DNA from: Casuarius casuarius
Taxonomy: Eukaryota; Chordata; Aves; Casuariiformes; Casuariidae
DNA length: 64,000 bases
Direction: 5' to 3'
Assembly (NCBI GenBank): GCA_003342895.1
Contig: PTFA01000363.1
Coordinates: 250,704 to 314,703, forward strand
The translations under genes and the position numbers were made by a program. The notes below the pieces were generated by a model that saw nothing but the letters and a program-made list of their open reading frames with translations, was not told the DNA's origin and ran no database searches. Positions 34,319 through 47,997 of the stretch are shown piece after piece. Positions within the stretch are counted from its first letter, which is position 1. Every line of letters begins with the position of its first letter.

Positions 34319-37300
34319 CAAGTGAAGAGCAGATAACAATAGCATAAGATTTTCCTGTATCCTTTCATTTAATAGTTATATTTTAAGGTATTGATCCCAT
34401 TTTTCTCTGGAGAGAAAAGGATCAATAGGACAGGCTCACAAAAACAAAATGAAGTTTGGCTCCAAATTTGGTAACTACATCTTCTAAAAGTAACAAGCTT
34501 GCTTCTGTGTTTTGACTGAGAATACATGCAACAAATAATTGTAAAGTTTGACAAAACGGGAGATATGAGACTAAGCATTGACATATTTAGGCAACTTGAG
34601 GTAAACTCGGGGGGTTCTCAGACCTATCTGCTATGCAATGAATACTACTGAATGCAGAACGTATTTGTCAGATCAAGAAAGCCAACATGGCTCTGAACTG
34701 TTATTAAGCAAGGGAAGCAGTGAGATATTTCTTCCATGCTAATTACATGGAAAATCTGTAAGCAATGTCACACAGGAGGTAAGAGCGGAAATGAAATATG
34801 ATCAAGAGCCCTATTTAGCCACTCTGTGTGAAAGGCCTGTGTGTTTGCTACCTCAGATGAAGCTGTTGCACGTATCACGTTGTAAAAAGCCATTTTAGAG
34901 AAATATTCTTTTGATTTGAATTTAATGACTATTGTTCCATATGAGACTATACTGAGTATGATACCATTAGAAATTTGGCCAGCTCAATGAGTCTTGTAAA
35001 CTCATCATCTCTCATGCACGTCTTCCTTGACCATCAGTTTTACCACTGCTCTCCCATACAGATTAGCAGGAAGAACATCACTGCCCAGCACCCTTCAGAC
35101 GCGGAGCACCGTTTTGACCGAGGCCGTAGAGAGTACTTGGGCTGCCCGCACACCAGCCAGGGGAGCAGGTGGGCTGCAAAGCTGGGCCCAAACAGCAGCT
35201 CCTTTTCTTCCCGCAATGACAATACACAAAGCTGTGTATTGAGCTGTTGGAACAGCCAGTATAGTTATATAAATTCGCAGTGAGATGGACAGTGTGTGTG
35301 CCTCATCCTGAAGGTATATTTCAGATAGCACACTATATATCTTATTTACATTTAGTAGAACATTTGTGATGTTCTACTGAAAGTATTTTCTCTGTAACTG
35401 AAGGCAGTAGATAAACATGACAAAGTTTACACGTGACTTTTTTATTGGAAGTGGGGTGGATTTCCATACTCATTTCAGGACTTCAAAAAATTAATCTCAA
35501 TTTTTAAAAAGAAAACCCCCCAAACTGTGTGAAACTTCTGAGGATTCTTTTTTTTCTTACTGGAATATCATTGAGTAAGTTCTTCCATTAAAGCACTTCA
35601 ATAAAGGAAAAAATTGGACTGACTTCAATGGATTTCGGGCCAAGCCTTTTGTCTGAATAGTACCTCCATATTGTCAAGTGGTTTTCCCTACAGGTTGATT
35701 TTAAGCTCACTGAAGTTCATCAGATTCTTTCCTGTGAATGGAATGAAGTTTGACTCCAGCCTACGGAGTAATTGCACAGAGATCCATGTCTGAAAGGAAA
35801 ACCTCAAGTTTCATATCCAAACTACAAAAAGGGCCAATTTCTGTCTATAAGAGTATTTAGAAATAAAAGCAGAATCATTAGACTATGAGGACTTGTTAAA
35901 AAAGAAGACCAAAACCATCTGGCATTCTTCACTGACGGAAAGAGTCACTCCTTCATTGCACCAGTACCAATTCTGTTCAGCCAGTGAAGACTTAACAAGG
36001 CCTAGTTTTCAACAGACACAGGGAAAATCCTTAAAATAGTGTTGTATCAGCTTTTAATCACAAAGCATACTTAATACATTACAGATTTAATTACCCAGAA
36101 ATATCCAACATCACATTGATATCCCTAGCTAACTGTTGCACATGTGAAAAAAAAAGGGGGGACAAAAGCCCAATTCCTTAGTAAATCAGCCTGTCTCTAC
36201 ACAAAGACCTGAACTGTGGCAAGTGAAACTAGGCAAGAATTTAATTCAGAGGAGTGAGAAAGTTTTCCTCAGGTTATTAGAAGTAAAGGCAGAAATGGAA
36301 TTCCTGGTTCTTCAGTTCCTGCTTTGCCCAGCACGCACCTCCGCGACGGCCCCCAGTCAGTGAACACACTGAGTGCGTCTCTGACCGTCAGGTACCAACA
36401 GCCACCCACCTTCAGGCACCGCTCTCTTCTGACTGATCGAGCTAAAGCGGTAACTCTCACTATTATGTTGGTAAAACTGTACTTTCAGGCCTTCTCCAGT
36501 GTGAAGCACCACTACAGAGGAACTGCAGAGTCGTCTCCAGAAGTGGTTATTACTGTTAGGTCCGTATTGGGATGTTCGGATTTAAGAATGTACAAACTTG
36601 CCCATCCTGGCATAAAATACATGACATTAACCCCTACAAGTTGATTCACTAGATTGCTCTTAATATGTTTCTTTTTCAGCTGTACAAAATAGAAGGTCAG
36701 CAGAAACAGATAGTGTCTTTATTAGACCACCTGATGTATCTGAAACAAGTTTCCAGTCACTTAAACTCCCTTCCAGTTCTGAATTAAAAGCAGCCATCTT
36801 CAAAACTAAATAGAAGTTGAGAACAACTGCTCTAACTAGATATATAGTAACCAGTCAGAGCACCTTAAATGAAAGGGATTCAATATTTGGGGAGTAGATG
36901 GGGCACCAGCAGGGAGAGGGGTGATAAGGTGCTCATCATTGTAAGAAGGAAAGAGGTAAATGTAAATAAAAAAAAGGGAAGAGTTTCGTTCTTCACTGTT
37001 TGACAAACGGAAAAGAACTTGGACAAGAGATATTGCAGGCTGATTTTTATTAACATAGGCCTTCTTGATGTATATGTATGCACAGAAGATGACTCCAAGG
37101 ATTAATAGTGATAATAACTTGGGGACCCGCACAACCTAACGAACATAGTCAATGAATCTGAACTGAAATCTGTTACAGCTGGAGTGCTCCAAGTACCACT
37201 GCGCAATAAATTGCTAATTTTGTTTTAAGCTTGTATTTTTAGGCATTTCATGCCATTGCTTAAAGAAGGAATGTAGTAAGACTATGGACATTGAAAATCT

Positions 37301-37732
37301 GTGCCTCACTTTCCTGGAGAACTTCCCTCGGGAATGATGGCTACTGGAGAAATGCCCCTCTCTGCGTTTCAGACTGAGAAGTCAACAGGTATACCTGAAA
37401 GCATACTGACCATCTGACTCCAGAATTCATGCATTAAAATGAGCACTCATTTCACCACAAAATATGTCACTGCAGTATAAAGGAATTCGAGGAATACAGT
37501 GCCTTGTATTATAAGGCTCAATATTAGGTAAGACAGGCCCTTCTTCTTCAATGTTTTTGTCCTAAATGTATTTAATGTAGGTAATGTATTTGTCCTAAAC
37601 ATTCTTAATCTGCATACGAACCATTTTTTTAAAATTGTTGTTTAGATGGTTGTGGTGATAACAACCTTTTCTATCGAACAGAGTCTGACACTTGCCAGGA
37701 CTGATGCACTCCACGATACTTATGAGATAGCT

Positions 37733-37793
37733 TTTAAAAGTTTATTTAGTTTATTTATTTATTTAATATTTATTTTATTTAAAAGTTTATTCA
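37733..37793. repeat. (TTTA)n low-complexity with flanking duplication
   Basis: Imperfect TTTA/TTTAT units lie between two copies of TTTAAAAGTTTATT (near 37,735 and 37,778), which suggests slippage duplication of a 14-base word. Confidence 0.88.
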
Positions 37794-38760
37794 GATATTT
37801 TGCTTAATATTTTTCTCTTTTTGCAGAACAAAGTAGATCATATCCTCACAGGAACTCCTTTGCTTCCATTCCATAATATGTCAGCAGTAGCTTTTTAAAA
37901 TTATTTTTACATGACTGCAGCTTTTCTTTTTTTAAACATATGATTTGCACTGTCAAATGGGAAAAGTGACTGAAATAGCGCAGACTTATTCTCATAAATG
38001 TTATGCTATTTTTTCATGCTTGGAAGTATTGTAATGTTCAAGGGAGCAATTAAAATTGTTCTGCTGTGTAGTAATAAAGAATATGATTCTCAAGTCAAGC
38101 AACAGCCAAGGACATTTTTTAAACTAAGAGAACACTGAATTTCTGAATAATATGCTCTGTAGAAATTTACTCTGAAAATAATAAACTTCATTGTAATTCC
38201 ATATTTTTAACAAATAAATGAGAAAATACTTTAAACCATGCCCATGGTGTCACAGCAATACAATGGACAATTTAGGAGGCAAAACACTTGAGTAATAAGA
38301 TTAAAAATGTATAAATGTAAATAATGTCTTTTTATGGGTGACAAACATTTTTTTCAGGAATGTTTTAATCTGACATCACATACCATCAAATATAGTTGGT
38401 TTCAGTGGATTCAGTGGATTGTGTTTTTCTACTTACAGAGACAAATTTAATCCTGTTTTCCCTTCTATTATATATTAATGTTTACAAAAATATTGTACCC
38501 AGGAGAGTTATATTTCTAGGATTCAATTTCAGTATTTGAAACAATACTGATTCAGAGGCTTTCATAGAAATAATATGTGAAAGCATTTCTATGAAACATA
38601 ACAGCTTTAGGATTTCCCTTTAGTCCCCTCATGGCACACTTAACAGTATTTCTCACATTTTCAAAGAGATCTGGTCTCTTAAGAAAAATACACACAAAAA
38701 ATCTGCAAAAAGGGAGCTTTGACAGGTATCAGAACTAAGGCAAAGTGCAATAACTTTAAC

Positions 38761-38789
38761 ACATGGCAAAGCATACCACTTTGCCATGT
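38761..38789. repeat. Perfect 11-bp hairpin
   Basis: ACATGGCAAAG (38,761-38,771) and CTTTGCCATGT (38,779-38,789) pair perfectly over a 7-base loop. The stem is GC-mixed, so more unusual than the A/T palindromes, but it ends abruptly and cannot form a full pre-microRNA. Each arm also holds TGGCA/TGCCA, an NFI half-site; NFI sites are commonly TTGGC(N5)GCCAA, here with wider spacing. Confidence 0.88.
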
Positions 38790-39589
38790 ACAAATTCTTT
38801 TGCAGGAAAAAACAGTAAGAGATGAGAATAACTTGTGACCTCCTCCCATCCCCTTTTTACACTTCCTAAGCTCTCAAATATATATAGCTGCTGAGCCACA
38901 TGCTATTAAGCTTGGCCACACACACTGAGGAAGGGCAGTCATGAGATCAGGTATTCCAGATGACAGTTCTGGATGGCCTGCAGAACACCTTTATTTGAAA
39001 CCATTCAACTTTCATACATGAAAAAGAAAAGTTTTTTAACTTGTGCAGCTTGAATGGACTGAAAGATGTCAGTGGACACTGACGCCGAGGGAGCTAAGTA
39101 TGCCCTAACAGCTCCAGTGCTATTAACTGGTGTAGTGTGTACCGTCCAGTCACATCACGTGCCTTCAGCAAGGCACCCTTTCAGCTCTTTCTGTGCCCCA
39201 TTTTACATATATGTTGCAACTGCCTGCAATGTACACTTTCTCAACCATACTACTAGCAATGGGCTTTTCTACATGGGTTCTTCTGGTTGTCATTCTATAT
39301 GTATATGTTAGGGCTGTGCTAAGTACGTTGCTGGCATAAATTGAGCTCCAGGTGAGACCTAGAGAGAAGTTATCCTGGAACCAAAGAGCCAAACAATATA
39401 CATGTTACACTTCACAGTGAAAAGCTGAAGGAGCACTGTTTGGAGTTATCTCATTAAATAAAATGCTCCGCCATTCCAATTTTGCAAATTTTGTGTCCGT
39501 TATATCTGATTTTATAGAGGTCATTCTCTTCTTGTACCTAACTGTGGCTGAAATGAGTGGTTTGGCCACAGAGCGCACTGACACTGGGA

Positions 39590-39715
39590 TTATGGCTCAT
39601 TGACTTACAGCAGATAGGCCTCAGCAAGGCACTCAGAACTTGCTTGTAGGTAAGCAAGTACTCAAGCACGTGCAGAACAAGCAGGGACATGATCTTTGCA
39701 CCAGGCTCTAGGCCC
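39590..39715. repeat. Possible very old interspersed repeat
   Basis: CATTGACTTACAGCAG followed by CTCAGCAAGGCACTCAGAAC (39,618-39,637) and an AAGCACGTGC core resemble phrases that recur in slowly evolving sauropsid genomes in degraded interspersed repeats (near TTGACTTCAGTGGG and CAGCAAAGCACTTAAGCACATGC). I recall this as a recurrent pattern, but cannot name the family, and the match is partial. Confidence 0.25.
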
Positions 39716-41194
39716 CCCTGCCTAGGGGTGCAAGTGAGATCCAAACTTCAGGGACCTCCACAGAACTGCACACACTTGCACTGCTCCCTCGCAGGTTGGG
39801 GATGGAGACAAAAGAGGGACGTTCCTGAGGAATGCAACTAGTTGCTCTGCTCTGGGGTCTCCCACTCGGTGGAGCGACAATCTTGAGCAGTGAGTGTGAG
39901 ATGGGCAGTGAAGCACACACAGGGATGGACAGGTAAGACACAGTAAGGAAGAAAATTAAGGAGCTTTTCTTTCTAGCATTTTAGTAATACTATGCATTGT
40001 AGTAATGGTACCTAAATGAGAGTTTTGGAGAAATATCTTTCCCTAGAATTAAAAGGCAACACCCCGAAGAGATTAATTTCAATTTAAAATTTGAAAAACG
40101 TAAAGATGAGGGTATCAACAGAAGGGTCTAAAGCCAGCTACAACATAGCCATACTAAATGTACTGATAAATTACTACTACAGACTCAGCACACCATGTTG
40201 TAGTTTGGGAGAAAGCTCAAAATCTCTGAACCCTGGCCCAGAAGATCAAAAGGTGAAGAGCTTAACATCTGGCTGGTGGTAGGAGAGAAGACAGTTTAAA
40301 TTTCCATCCTCTTCAAGCTGCCTAATATGCCAAGCTGCATTTTCAGCACATAAATTAATCTCTTGATTAAAACAAAATGTTCATGACTTAAGGAAAGAAA
40401 AAGCAAACAGAATATTTGTAAAAAAAATCTGGAATTCTCAAAGCAGACAGATCTTTTGCCTGTAACATAGTTCAACTTGAAAAATAAAACAAACCTTCAC
40501 ATAAAGCTGACCTCATCACTTTTTTGTGTAAACATCTAAGGTAAATTTAATAGATATCCTTTGCTGAAAAGATACTCAAGAGTAACAAGTCATATTTTCA
40601 GATACTAAACTAGCTCTATTTACTGTTGCTACACAGCATAAAAACCTCAAACTGAATGTCCATTAGGGCAATTTCACACTGTCTTTTTATCAATTTTACA
40701 GAGGGTCAATTTAACAGTGGGTGAACGAGTAACACCTATAGTGATAAAATCCAATGATAATGAAATAACCATAGTCTTTCATCTTTTCCTTTATAATATA
40801 CTTGTGTGCTTACCCAGATTACTCTGTGATTTGAGTAATCACTGCAAGATAGCGGTGTCAATATGGTCACCACTTCAGACATAAAATAATATCTCTTTTT
40901 CCCCTGAACAAAACAAATGCGAGTTGCATCAAGTCAACTATCCTATGTATGCTGTAGACAATGGATAAAATGGACAGGAAACAATAACAAGCATTTTTAA
41001 ATCTTTAAAGATATCTTGAGAAAACAGAATCAAATTGGCATACAAATTAGAGTGTTAGACGAGCCCACTAGGTACACAGCTGGAATAACAAGGACAACAA
41101 AGATCTGGATCTCTGCCATTCTTAATAAAATAATGCTTCCCATGCTTCTGTTGGCAAAGATCCCATGCTTTTTGAAAGGTGCCTTACCACTATG

Positions 41195-41340
41195 CAGAGG
41201 AAAACCAATGCTATACCCTTTGACTTCTCCAGGGTCACACAACCAAGTGGTTTAGGAAAGGAAAATATATCCCATATCTCTTCTTGCCTATTCCTGTACT
41301 CGCAAGTTGTGTGCTACTCCACCACACCTTTCAACACCCA
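41195..41340 (-). mobile_element. MIR-type core-SINE fragment, reverse orientation
   Basis: The plus strand shows the reverse complement of a MIR-like SINE. TGACTTCTCCAGGGTCACAC at 41,221-41,240 corresponds to the family's reverse phrase TGACTTGCCCAAGGTCACAC, followed by AACCAAGTGG (family AGC-A-AGTGGCAGAG), and TGTGCTACTCCACCACACC at 41,310-41,328 corresponds to the region just inside the reversed tRNA-derived head (family TGTGCTCTTACCACTAGACCACAC). The order and spacing of these three blocks match. The copy is old and inactive. It lies outside the other repeats and is not associated with any gene that I can see. Confidence 0.7.
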
Positions 41341-42717
41341 TTTCAGATTGCTTAAACTCATCTGTCTGGGTATGTAAAAAAAATCCTTATGGCTATCCCG
41401 CTACAGAAAGTGAGATTCACAGCCAACAGTAGACTCGAGGAATTAAAGACAGTGTAAGAAAGGCAGAAAATTGAAAAGACAAAATAAATCCTAAATAATG
41501 GGCTAGATTAGGTTCTGCTGTTGGAATTTTTGAGCCTTGTTAGACTCTTTCCTCACTGGTTGTTTTAGAGTAACTGGAGCTCTATCAAAGCCTGCATTGA
41601 TTTCCTACACTTACCGAAGTCAGGAGAACACAAAAATGAGAAAATAATTGTATCCTCTTTAAGACTGCGGTATTCAAATGGCAGAGCAAACACACAGAGA
41701 TTGACTACATTTCTCAGTCTTGCTCAGGTCTGCAGAAAAGAGAGATTCAGTCTCAGGATCAAAGGGATGATTTCATCTGAGATGTGACAAAATGCATAGA
41801 ATGATGCACCTCCTGAAAGAAATTGTTTTTATTTATTTATTTTTTTGAAAGAAAGTGAGGCTGTCATTCAAGGAGACTTTTTCTTAACAGAAATATTTTT
41901 TATTAGGTATAGCTGTTATAAGAGACCTTTCCATTCCTCAGAAGTAACTGAGTTCCCTAGGCTGGGTTTATTTTGCTCCTTTATTCTAATCTTCAAATGA
42001 CTCCTGCAGTCTGTTTTGCACAGTCTGAATACAAGAAATGGACAGATTCTTGAATGAGAATAAACTGCAGTCAGGTGAAACTGGAAATTTGGAACTCAAA
42101 TTTCTCAGACTGTAAAGGGCATGAAAACTCAAGTCTCCCCATCCCTGGAGACTCATTTGTGCAGGTGTATGCATACAAATCACAGAAAAAAAAATCTAAA
42201 AATGAAGTAAGAAAAATGATAATAGAAAATAATTGCTTAACACATGCATAAAATTATCACCTGAGCAGTAATGTTGTGATTACATTTACTAACAGAATAA
42301 GTAAATATGCTTAGTTTTGAGGAAGAGGGACTCTCTTTGAAGACATGTATATAATTACAACTCCTTAGAAATGAATCTTGTGCAAGTCCTTAGAAAACAC
42401 TACATCCAACTAACAATTTCTGTAGCCAATGGACATTTAACAACAACAACAGCAGAGTTTCAAAGCGCACTGGTAGGCGCTGCATCAAAACACCAAGTTT
42501 GTGTCTTCATTAATTCCTACTGAATTCCATTCTATTCTTTAAAATTCTGTCTAAGGATGATCGTCCCTTGATTTTACTCTTTATAAGTGCATAAATATTA
42601 GTAGGTAGAGGATCAGGTAGTTGCGTACCTTTGGAGTATGTGGACATTCCCTATTCATAACTTCAGCAAAATTTGTGTAATAAATGACTATAGCTCTGTG
42701 AAAAAAAACTGTATAAC

Positions 42718-42736
42718 TTTACACGGAGCGTGTAAA
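42718..42736. repeat. Inverted repeat, 8-bp arms with 3-base spacer
   Basis: TTTACACG and CGTGTAAA flank GAG. A dyad with 3-base spacing fits a dimeric binding site in geometry; no matching known factor site is recognised. Confidence 0.88.
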
Positions 42737-44424
42737 TACACAGATAAAAAGATCACACTGATCTTCTGCGATAAACTGTGGCGCTTGCATTATTTTTAGT
42801 TAACACTGAACAGGATTCTCTGGGATGTGACAAATTCCAGTTATAACTGAAGCTATAGATTTGAATCTTTTCTGTACGATGTCTTACACTGATCATCAAA
42901 CAAAAGTTTTATGCAGAAGATTTCTCATATATTTCAGTGGAGAAGGGTTACTTCAATTTGCTAATTAATATCATTCAGTCTTCACTGTAGGCTCTGTTCG
43001 TATGTTTGTTTCTCTGTTTAATAAGCGGCGGGCTGACTGCAAGATGCCTGCACTCACCTAGTCCTCTCCCAGTTTTTGGAAGCACGGGGGCTTTGCCATC
43101 CCTGACCTTTTCATGCTAAGTACCTATGTATTTCTCCAGTAGAAACTTTAGATTGCATAGCAGTCAAATTTTTGGCAAATGTGGCAAGAATTTGCTTCTA
43201 TATTACATAATGATATAAAAATGTATCTTACTAGCTGTTTCAAGTCAGCAGATGTCTGAAAAAATGAATTGTGTGGGATATGCTGTGGACAGTCTGGAAG
43301 AAAAGAGCAATAATGCCTGAGAAATGCAGAGAAAACTTACTATTCTTGAAATTTTTAGGTACTTTTGGGGATATTCAGTGTCCTCTTCCATTATGCAACT
43401 TTTTCATGAATTTGTAACTACAAATATTTTCTCAGTGTTTAAAATGATCACAAATCCTCAGCATTAAAACACATATTTCTATTTTACTAATATGTAAACA
43501 TCTCTGATATATTGAAAGTAAACAGAATATTGAACTCATTCAACATCCTTTTTTTTAATCCAACTTGAAGGAAAAAAACCCAAATCTGTAAGCAAATGGA
43601 TGAAGTGGATAGGCTACCATTTTTGCTTTTGTTGTGCAAGTGATTTTAACAAGATTAAGAATCACAACAGTATCTTCTCCCAGAGATGTTTGCCTGAAGT
43701 ACAAAGAGTGGAAATGTGAGTACTCACCACTGTTTTTGTGGGATTTGGGAAAATAACAATGAAAAAACAAATAAAAAAAGATTGAAGATTCAAAAATCAG
43801 TTTGAAGCATGAGTGAAAACATCTTCCAAAATCTTCCAAAAGTTAAAAGTTCTTTTTAGGTAACATTTTTATCCTTAAAAAAGAAGTGTGACATAAAGAC
43901 AGAAATTTAAGCTCTAACAGCATAGGAAATAAATGTTATTTAAAGTAAGACTAATTACTCTTAAGGATTCTGACCACCTTTTTATGTGTATTGCATTCAT
44001 GCCCAAGATCTCTATAAGAAGCAGCAATTTGTTACCTACAAAAAAAGTTCAAAAGTCACAAGTGAGTTGCCAAGATTATTAAAAAAATTAAATAATTGTG
44101 TTTCTAATCTTTGGATTGTAATTTTCCAGGACTCTCCTCAAAATGTGTATATTTGATGCAGGCGTCAACTAGACTCACACAAGACAAAACACCCACTGAA
44201 TTAGACACTATAAACACATATAAAGTGATTGTGTTTGCCATGAGTAATATAGAGGTTCGTAGAAATATGAGATGGATTTGTGAACTCAGAAACAAACAGG
44301 GATTGAGCTCATCTTGCATAAAGGCTACGAAAAGCTGGAACGGGCAAGATTCAGATTGACAATTCACAGATCAAAGGCTTGATAGGTCATTAGCAATGTT
44401 TTATGGTATCCAGCCTACTACAAA

Positions 44425-44448
44425 CACTAACTCTGAGGAGAGTTAGTG
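44425..44448. repeat. Perfect 10-bp hairpin with tetraloop
   Basis: CACTAACTCT and AGAGTTAGTG pair around GAGG. There is no T-run after it and no gene before it. Its role, if any, is unknown. Confidence 0.9.
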
Positions 44449-47400
44449 CTTTCCGGAAAGGTATTTTGATCTAATACAGCCAAATCTTTTGAAACTCAGG
44501 CAAGATCTGTTGCTTTTTCTGCATTTGGAAAAAATCTCCCACATCTTTCATCTTGGCAAGCCCTCTTAAAGAAAGCACTCCCATTAGTCAAATATAGATA
44601 ACAAAAATGCAGAAGTAAAGCACATATTAAATATTAAATACAAAGTCATTTTAATATTGCAGATACTCAAAAAATATTCCAAATCCAAAACCACTCCAAT
44701 GATTGTTCCAAACTCCTTATAATAACTACACATACTGTGCACTGTCTTTTTCCTCCTTCACGTGGACCATCTAGAGTACTTGAATCACAAAGCTCCTACC
44801 CAAAACACATACCTCCTTCTCTCTGTATTTAGGGAAAAATCAAGCTTTGATTACACCTTCAGTGGCAATATTCCCTATCCACTGCAGCCGCTCTTTCTGC
44901 AGTCCCTTCTACCCATGCTGGAGTAACTGCTGATACAGCTATATGCTGAACTGATCCAGCTACGAAATAATAAGCAATAAGAATGGTAGTAATAATTTTA
45001 AAGGGTAACTTAATAGGTAGGGGCTGGAACTGCTGCTGTAAAAAAAGCCTGAGTAACCATGGCCTCGCTGGGAGAAAGCCTGCAGCTGTGACTTGTGCAC
45101 CAAGACCACAGATAAAGCACATGCTTGAGCATATGCGAGGATTTGAGAGACAGCAGCATACGATACCTAAAATACTGGCTTGTAAACATGATGCTTTCAA
45201 GTATAAGCCCATTACTAGCTCCTACTACCCTGATATATTATCCACATTTGCCTACCCTGGGGTCCGTGCACTGGTTTTCAGGGGGCACGGTTGGAGACGC
45301 AAGAGAAGGCCCATGAAGTGGGCGACCCAGCATGACTATTTCATTTTAAGCTGACAAATAGTAATTTGATTGACTTTGTGTTAAAGCCAAAATCAGAAGG
45401 ACCTCTGATCTCTGAAAAATTACAGAGACAATTTTTGCTGAATTAGGACTCAAATCTCCATGAGCTGATACACATTCATTATGTGACAAATACATTTTAC
45501 AACTGATGTGTTACTTGAAATACATATGGTATAAAATACAGTTATGTATTTCAGTAAAACTGAAATAACAACCACAAAGTACCAGCAAAATTCTGTAAAA
45601 TACCTATAAGGGCTAGTTCAAACAACAGAAAACAAGAAATTTGGGTTGAGACTGTAATATTAGAAAATCCCCTAAACACACGTGAATTTCAGGGAATTAA
45701 AGATGGTTTCTGGGTACGCATCTATCAGTGTAAGGCAGGTCAATAACAATATTTAAAATTAATCTGTATGTGAACATGTTGACATTTTAATCAGACAACA
45801 TTATATAAAACCCCAACCAACGATGAACTTGATGTTTTAGTTTATGAAATGGCAACTGGAAATCCTGTTTCACTTTAGCACCTGACCTAGGTATACCCAT
45901 GGTGTCTCTTTGCAAAACACACTGTCCTTCAAACACTGTTTTAAGCACCCTCTACTCCACCAACGGATGAAGCAAACCACATACAGGATGGAAGAAATGA
46001 AACATATACAATGTGGTTAACAAACAGGGCTCTGTAAAACAACAAAGGCAAAAGAAGTCCCTGATTAAGTCAGGTGAAATCAGTGTTGTTACACCAGGGT
46101 TAAATTTATTTCTAACTTTTTGAGTTTTAGGCTCTATCCATTTAAACACAAATGCCTTGAAAAATTTCTTAGCCTCTCAACGAAAATATCAGACAAAACT
46201 ATGTCTGACCTTGGAGAAAATTGGAAGAAGTGGAACAAAGTGGCAATTAACCCCTAAGAACTGCACTTTTCATTCCATTTTCTACCCTCCCACTGCTGAC
46301 TTTGCCATTCTTTTAATAACAGAGATTTTAAAAATTTCTAGTCCATTAACCAACAGCTTGTGGACACCAAGAGGCAGATGGGAGAAGGCACATTAAAATG
46401 AGGTTTTGTTTAGGAAGGAAAAAGTAGAAAATGTTGCACATAACTGCACACAAAGGAAGACCATGTTAGACCAATGTATAATCTGAAGCTTTTAAAAGTA
46501 TTTAAGTATGCTTCTATGCCTTTACAGAATTCAGGCTCTAACGTAGCTTTGGAGTCCTGTTGTTAACCAGGACTAATTTCTGGAGTGTTTCCACATTTTT
46601 TAGCATGAACAGATTAAACACAGTGCTTAAAATACTTGGAAAAGAAATGAATCATTCTTAATATTTGATAACTTAAAACTAATAAATACTGAATTTTATA
46701 ATTTAATGTTACTTTCATACTTTACAGATTCAATGTGTAATGTATCTATGTATCCAGAGATAGTATATTCTACTTAAATTCTACTGTCAAATCCACTAGA
46801 AGAATTCATTTGTAAAAACACTGTCCATTTCCCTGGCTTTAGTTTATTTATTTAATTGAGCTTCCTCCATTGTAAATTCCATTCTTAAGGGACAGCTTCT
46901 TACATTTCATCAGATTAATCCTCTGCCCATTTAATGTGTTCACTATGAGTACTGGTTCTCGTAACAATCAACTAGCTCTTTGAATCCTCTTGTAGATGTA
47001 AAAATACATTATTTCTCTTGCCAAGATCTGTGCTATTGATCTCTCCAGACATAGCCTTGCTCATAATATTAACTATCAGAAGATTAACCTAATCTGTTAA
47101 ATGCCTAATAAAATGTTTTTTATCTTTTGTATTTATAATTGGGGACGACCAACGTGATACTGTGATAAAAGATTCTGACAGTGATTCGGTAAATTGTCAT
47201 ACATTTGTGATGAGAAATTAACTGAGATCTGTGTTCAGGTTGTAAGGCACACAGTATCTTCTTCCTGAGGTCCCTGTATGAAAATGAGACAGAATAAATA
47301 GAAATTCCTCTTAGGTTATAAAGCTTCTGGTGCCTGAAAGAGGGGAGAGAGAACAGGAACTAGAACTCTTCCCCTGCTCTGCCCCGGGAAGGAAATTCAG

Positions 47401-47997
47401 AAAAACGCCCAGGACCAGGTAGCCCTGACAGGCCCAAGTTCCATTTCCTGCTCCAGTCAATGACTGATTTTTTATACAAAGCCAAACTGCACTCTGGGGA
47501 AAAAGCAAGAGTCGCCACCCTGGCATATGCCACTGCACAGTATTTCCCCAGACCTTGCCACAGGAAGCAGAAAGTGTGCACTCAAACCGACCCAGTGAGA
47601 TTATCCTGCAGCTGGATGCCTTTCTCCCTCTTTAAAGATGGAAATAACACCAGTTCCCTTTCTTCCTCTTTGCTGAATATACTTCATCTTTTTTTTTCTT
47701 TTCCTTACAATTTCTTTACGACATCTCAGCAAATATTTGAATTTTTGTAAAGAAAACTGAGAGAAACTGAAAACATGCATTTCAAAGATGCCCACTGCTC
47801 CCTTCCCAAACTCTCTTCTCCCACCAGGACTTTGGATCAGGCATGACATTACAGAATCCCAACGAGATTTCCCACTCTAACAACTTTTGCATCAAGCGTT
47901 TTTGACTGGTTGCACTCCCTAGCATGTCAGAGCAGAGCACAAACACTGTAAACCTCATCCAAAGGCCCCTGGCCCTAGATTTCAAGATTAGAACTTT

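Larger units (their letters stand above)
34319..41194. other. Unique non-coding DNA
   Basis: CpG-containing patches at 35,095-35,200 and 36,330-36,450. A minus frame at 36,836-37,132 encodes a hydrophobic stretch but lacks an ATG start and good splice sites. A phrase at 35,612-35,634 (GGACTGACTTCAATGGATTT) resembles old interspersed-repeat sequence but is isolated. Confidence 0.68.

Noticed and set aside
36147..36161. A9G6 run like a retroviral polypurine tract
   Set aside because: Not followed by TG at an LTR start, and no primer-binding site or LTR pair is seen.
39926..39936. Strong donor-like ACAGGTAAGA
   Set aside because: No open exon with an acceptor upstream; isolated donor words are common.
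43493..43502. TGTAAACATC, the seed region of the miR-30 family
   Set aside because: The bases after the seed do not match and no hairpin with the expected opposite arm is present.
44859..45354. Head-on overlapping frames of 117 and 123 codons
   Set aside because: Both cannot be coding and neither shows a known motif; the hydrophobic minus peptide has no family resemblance.
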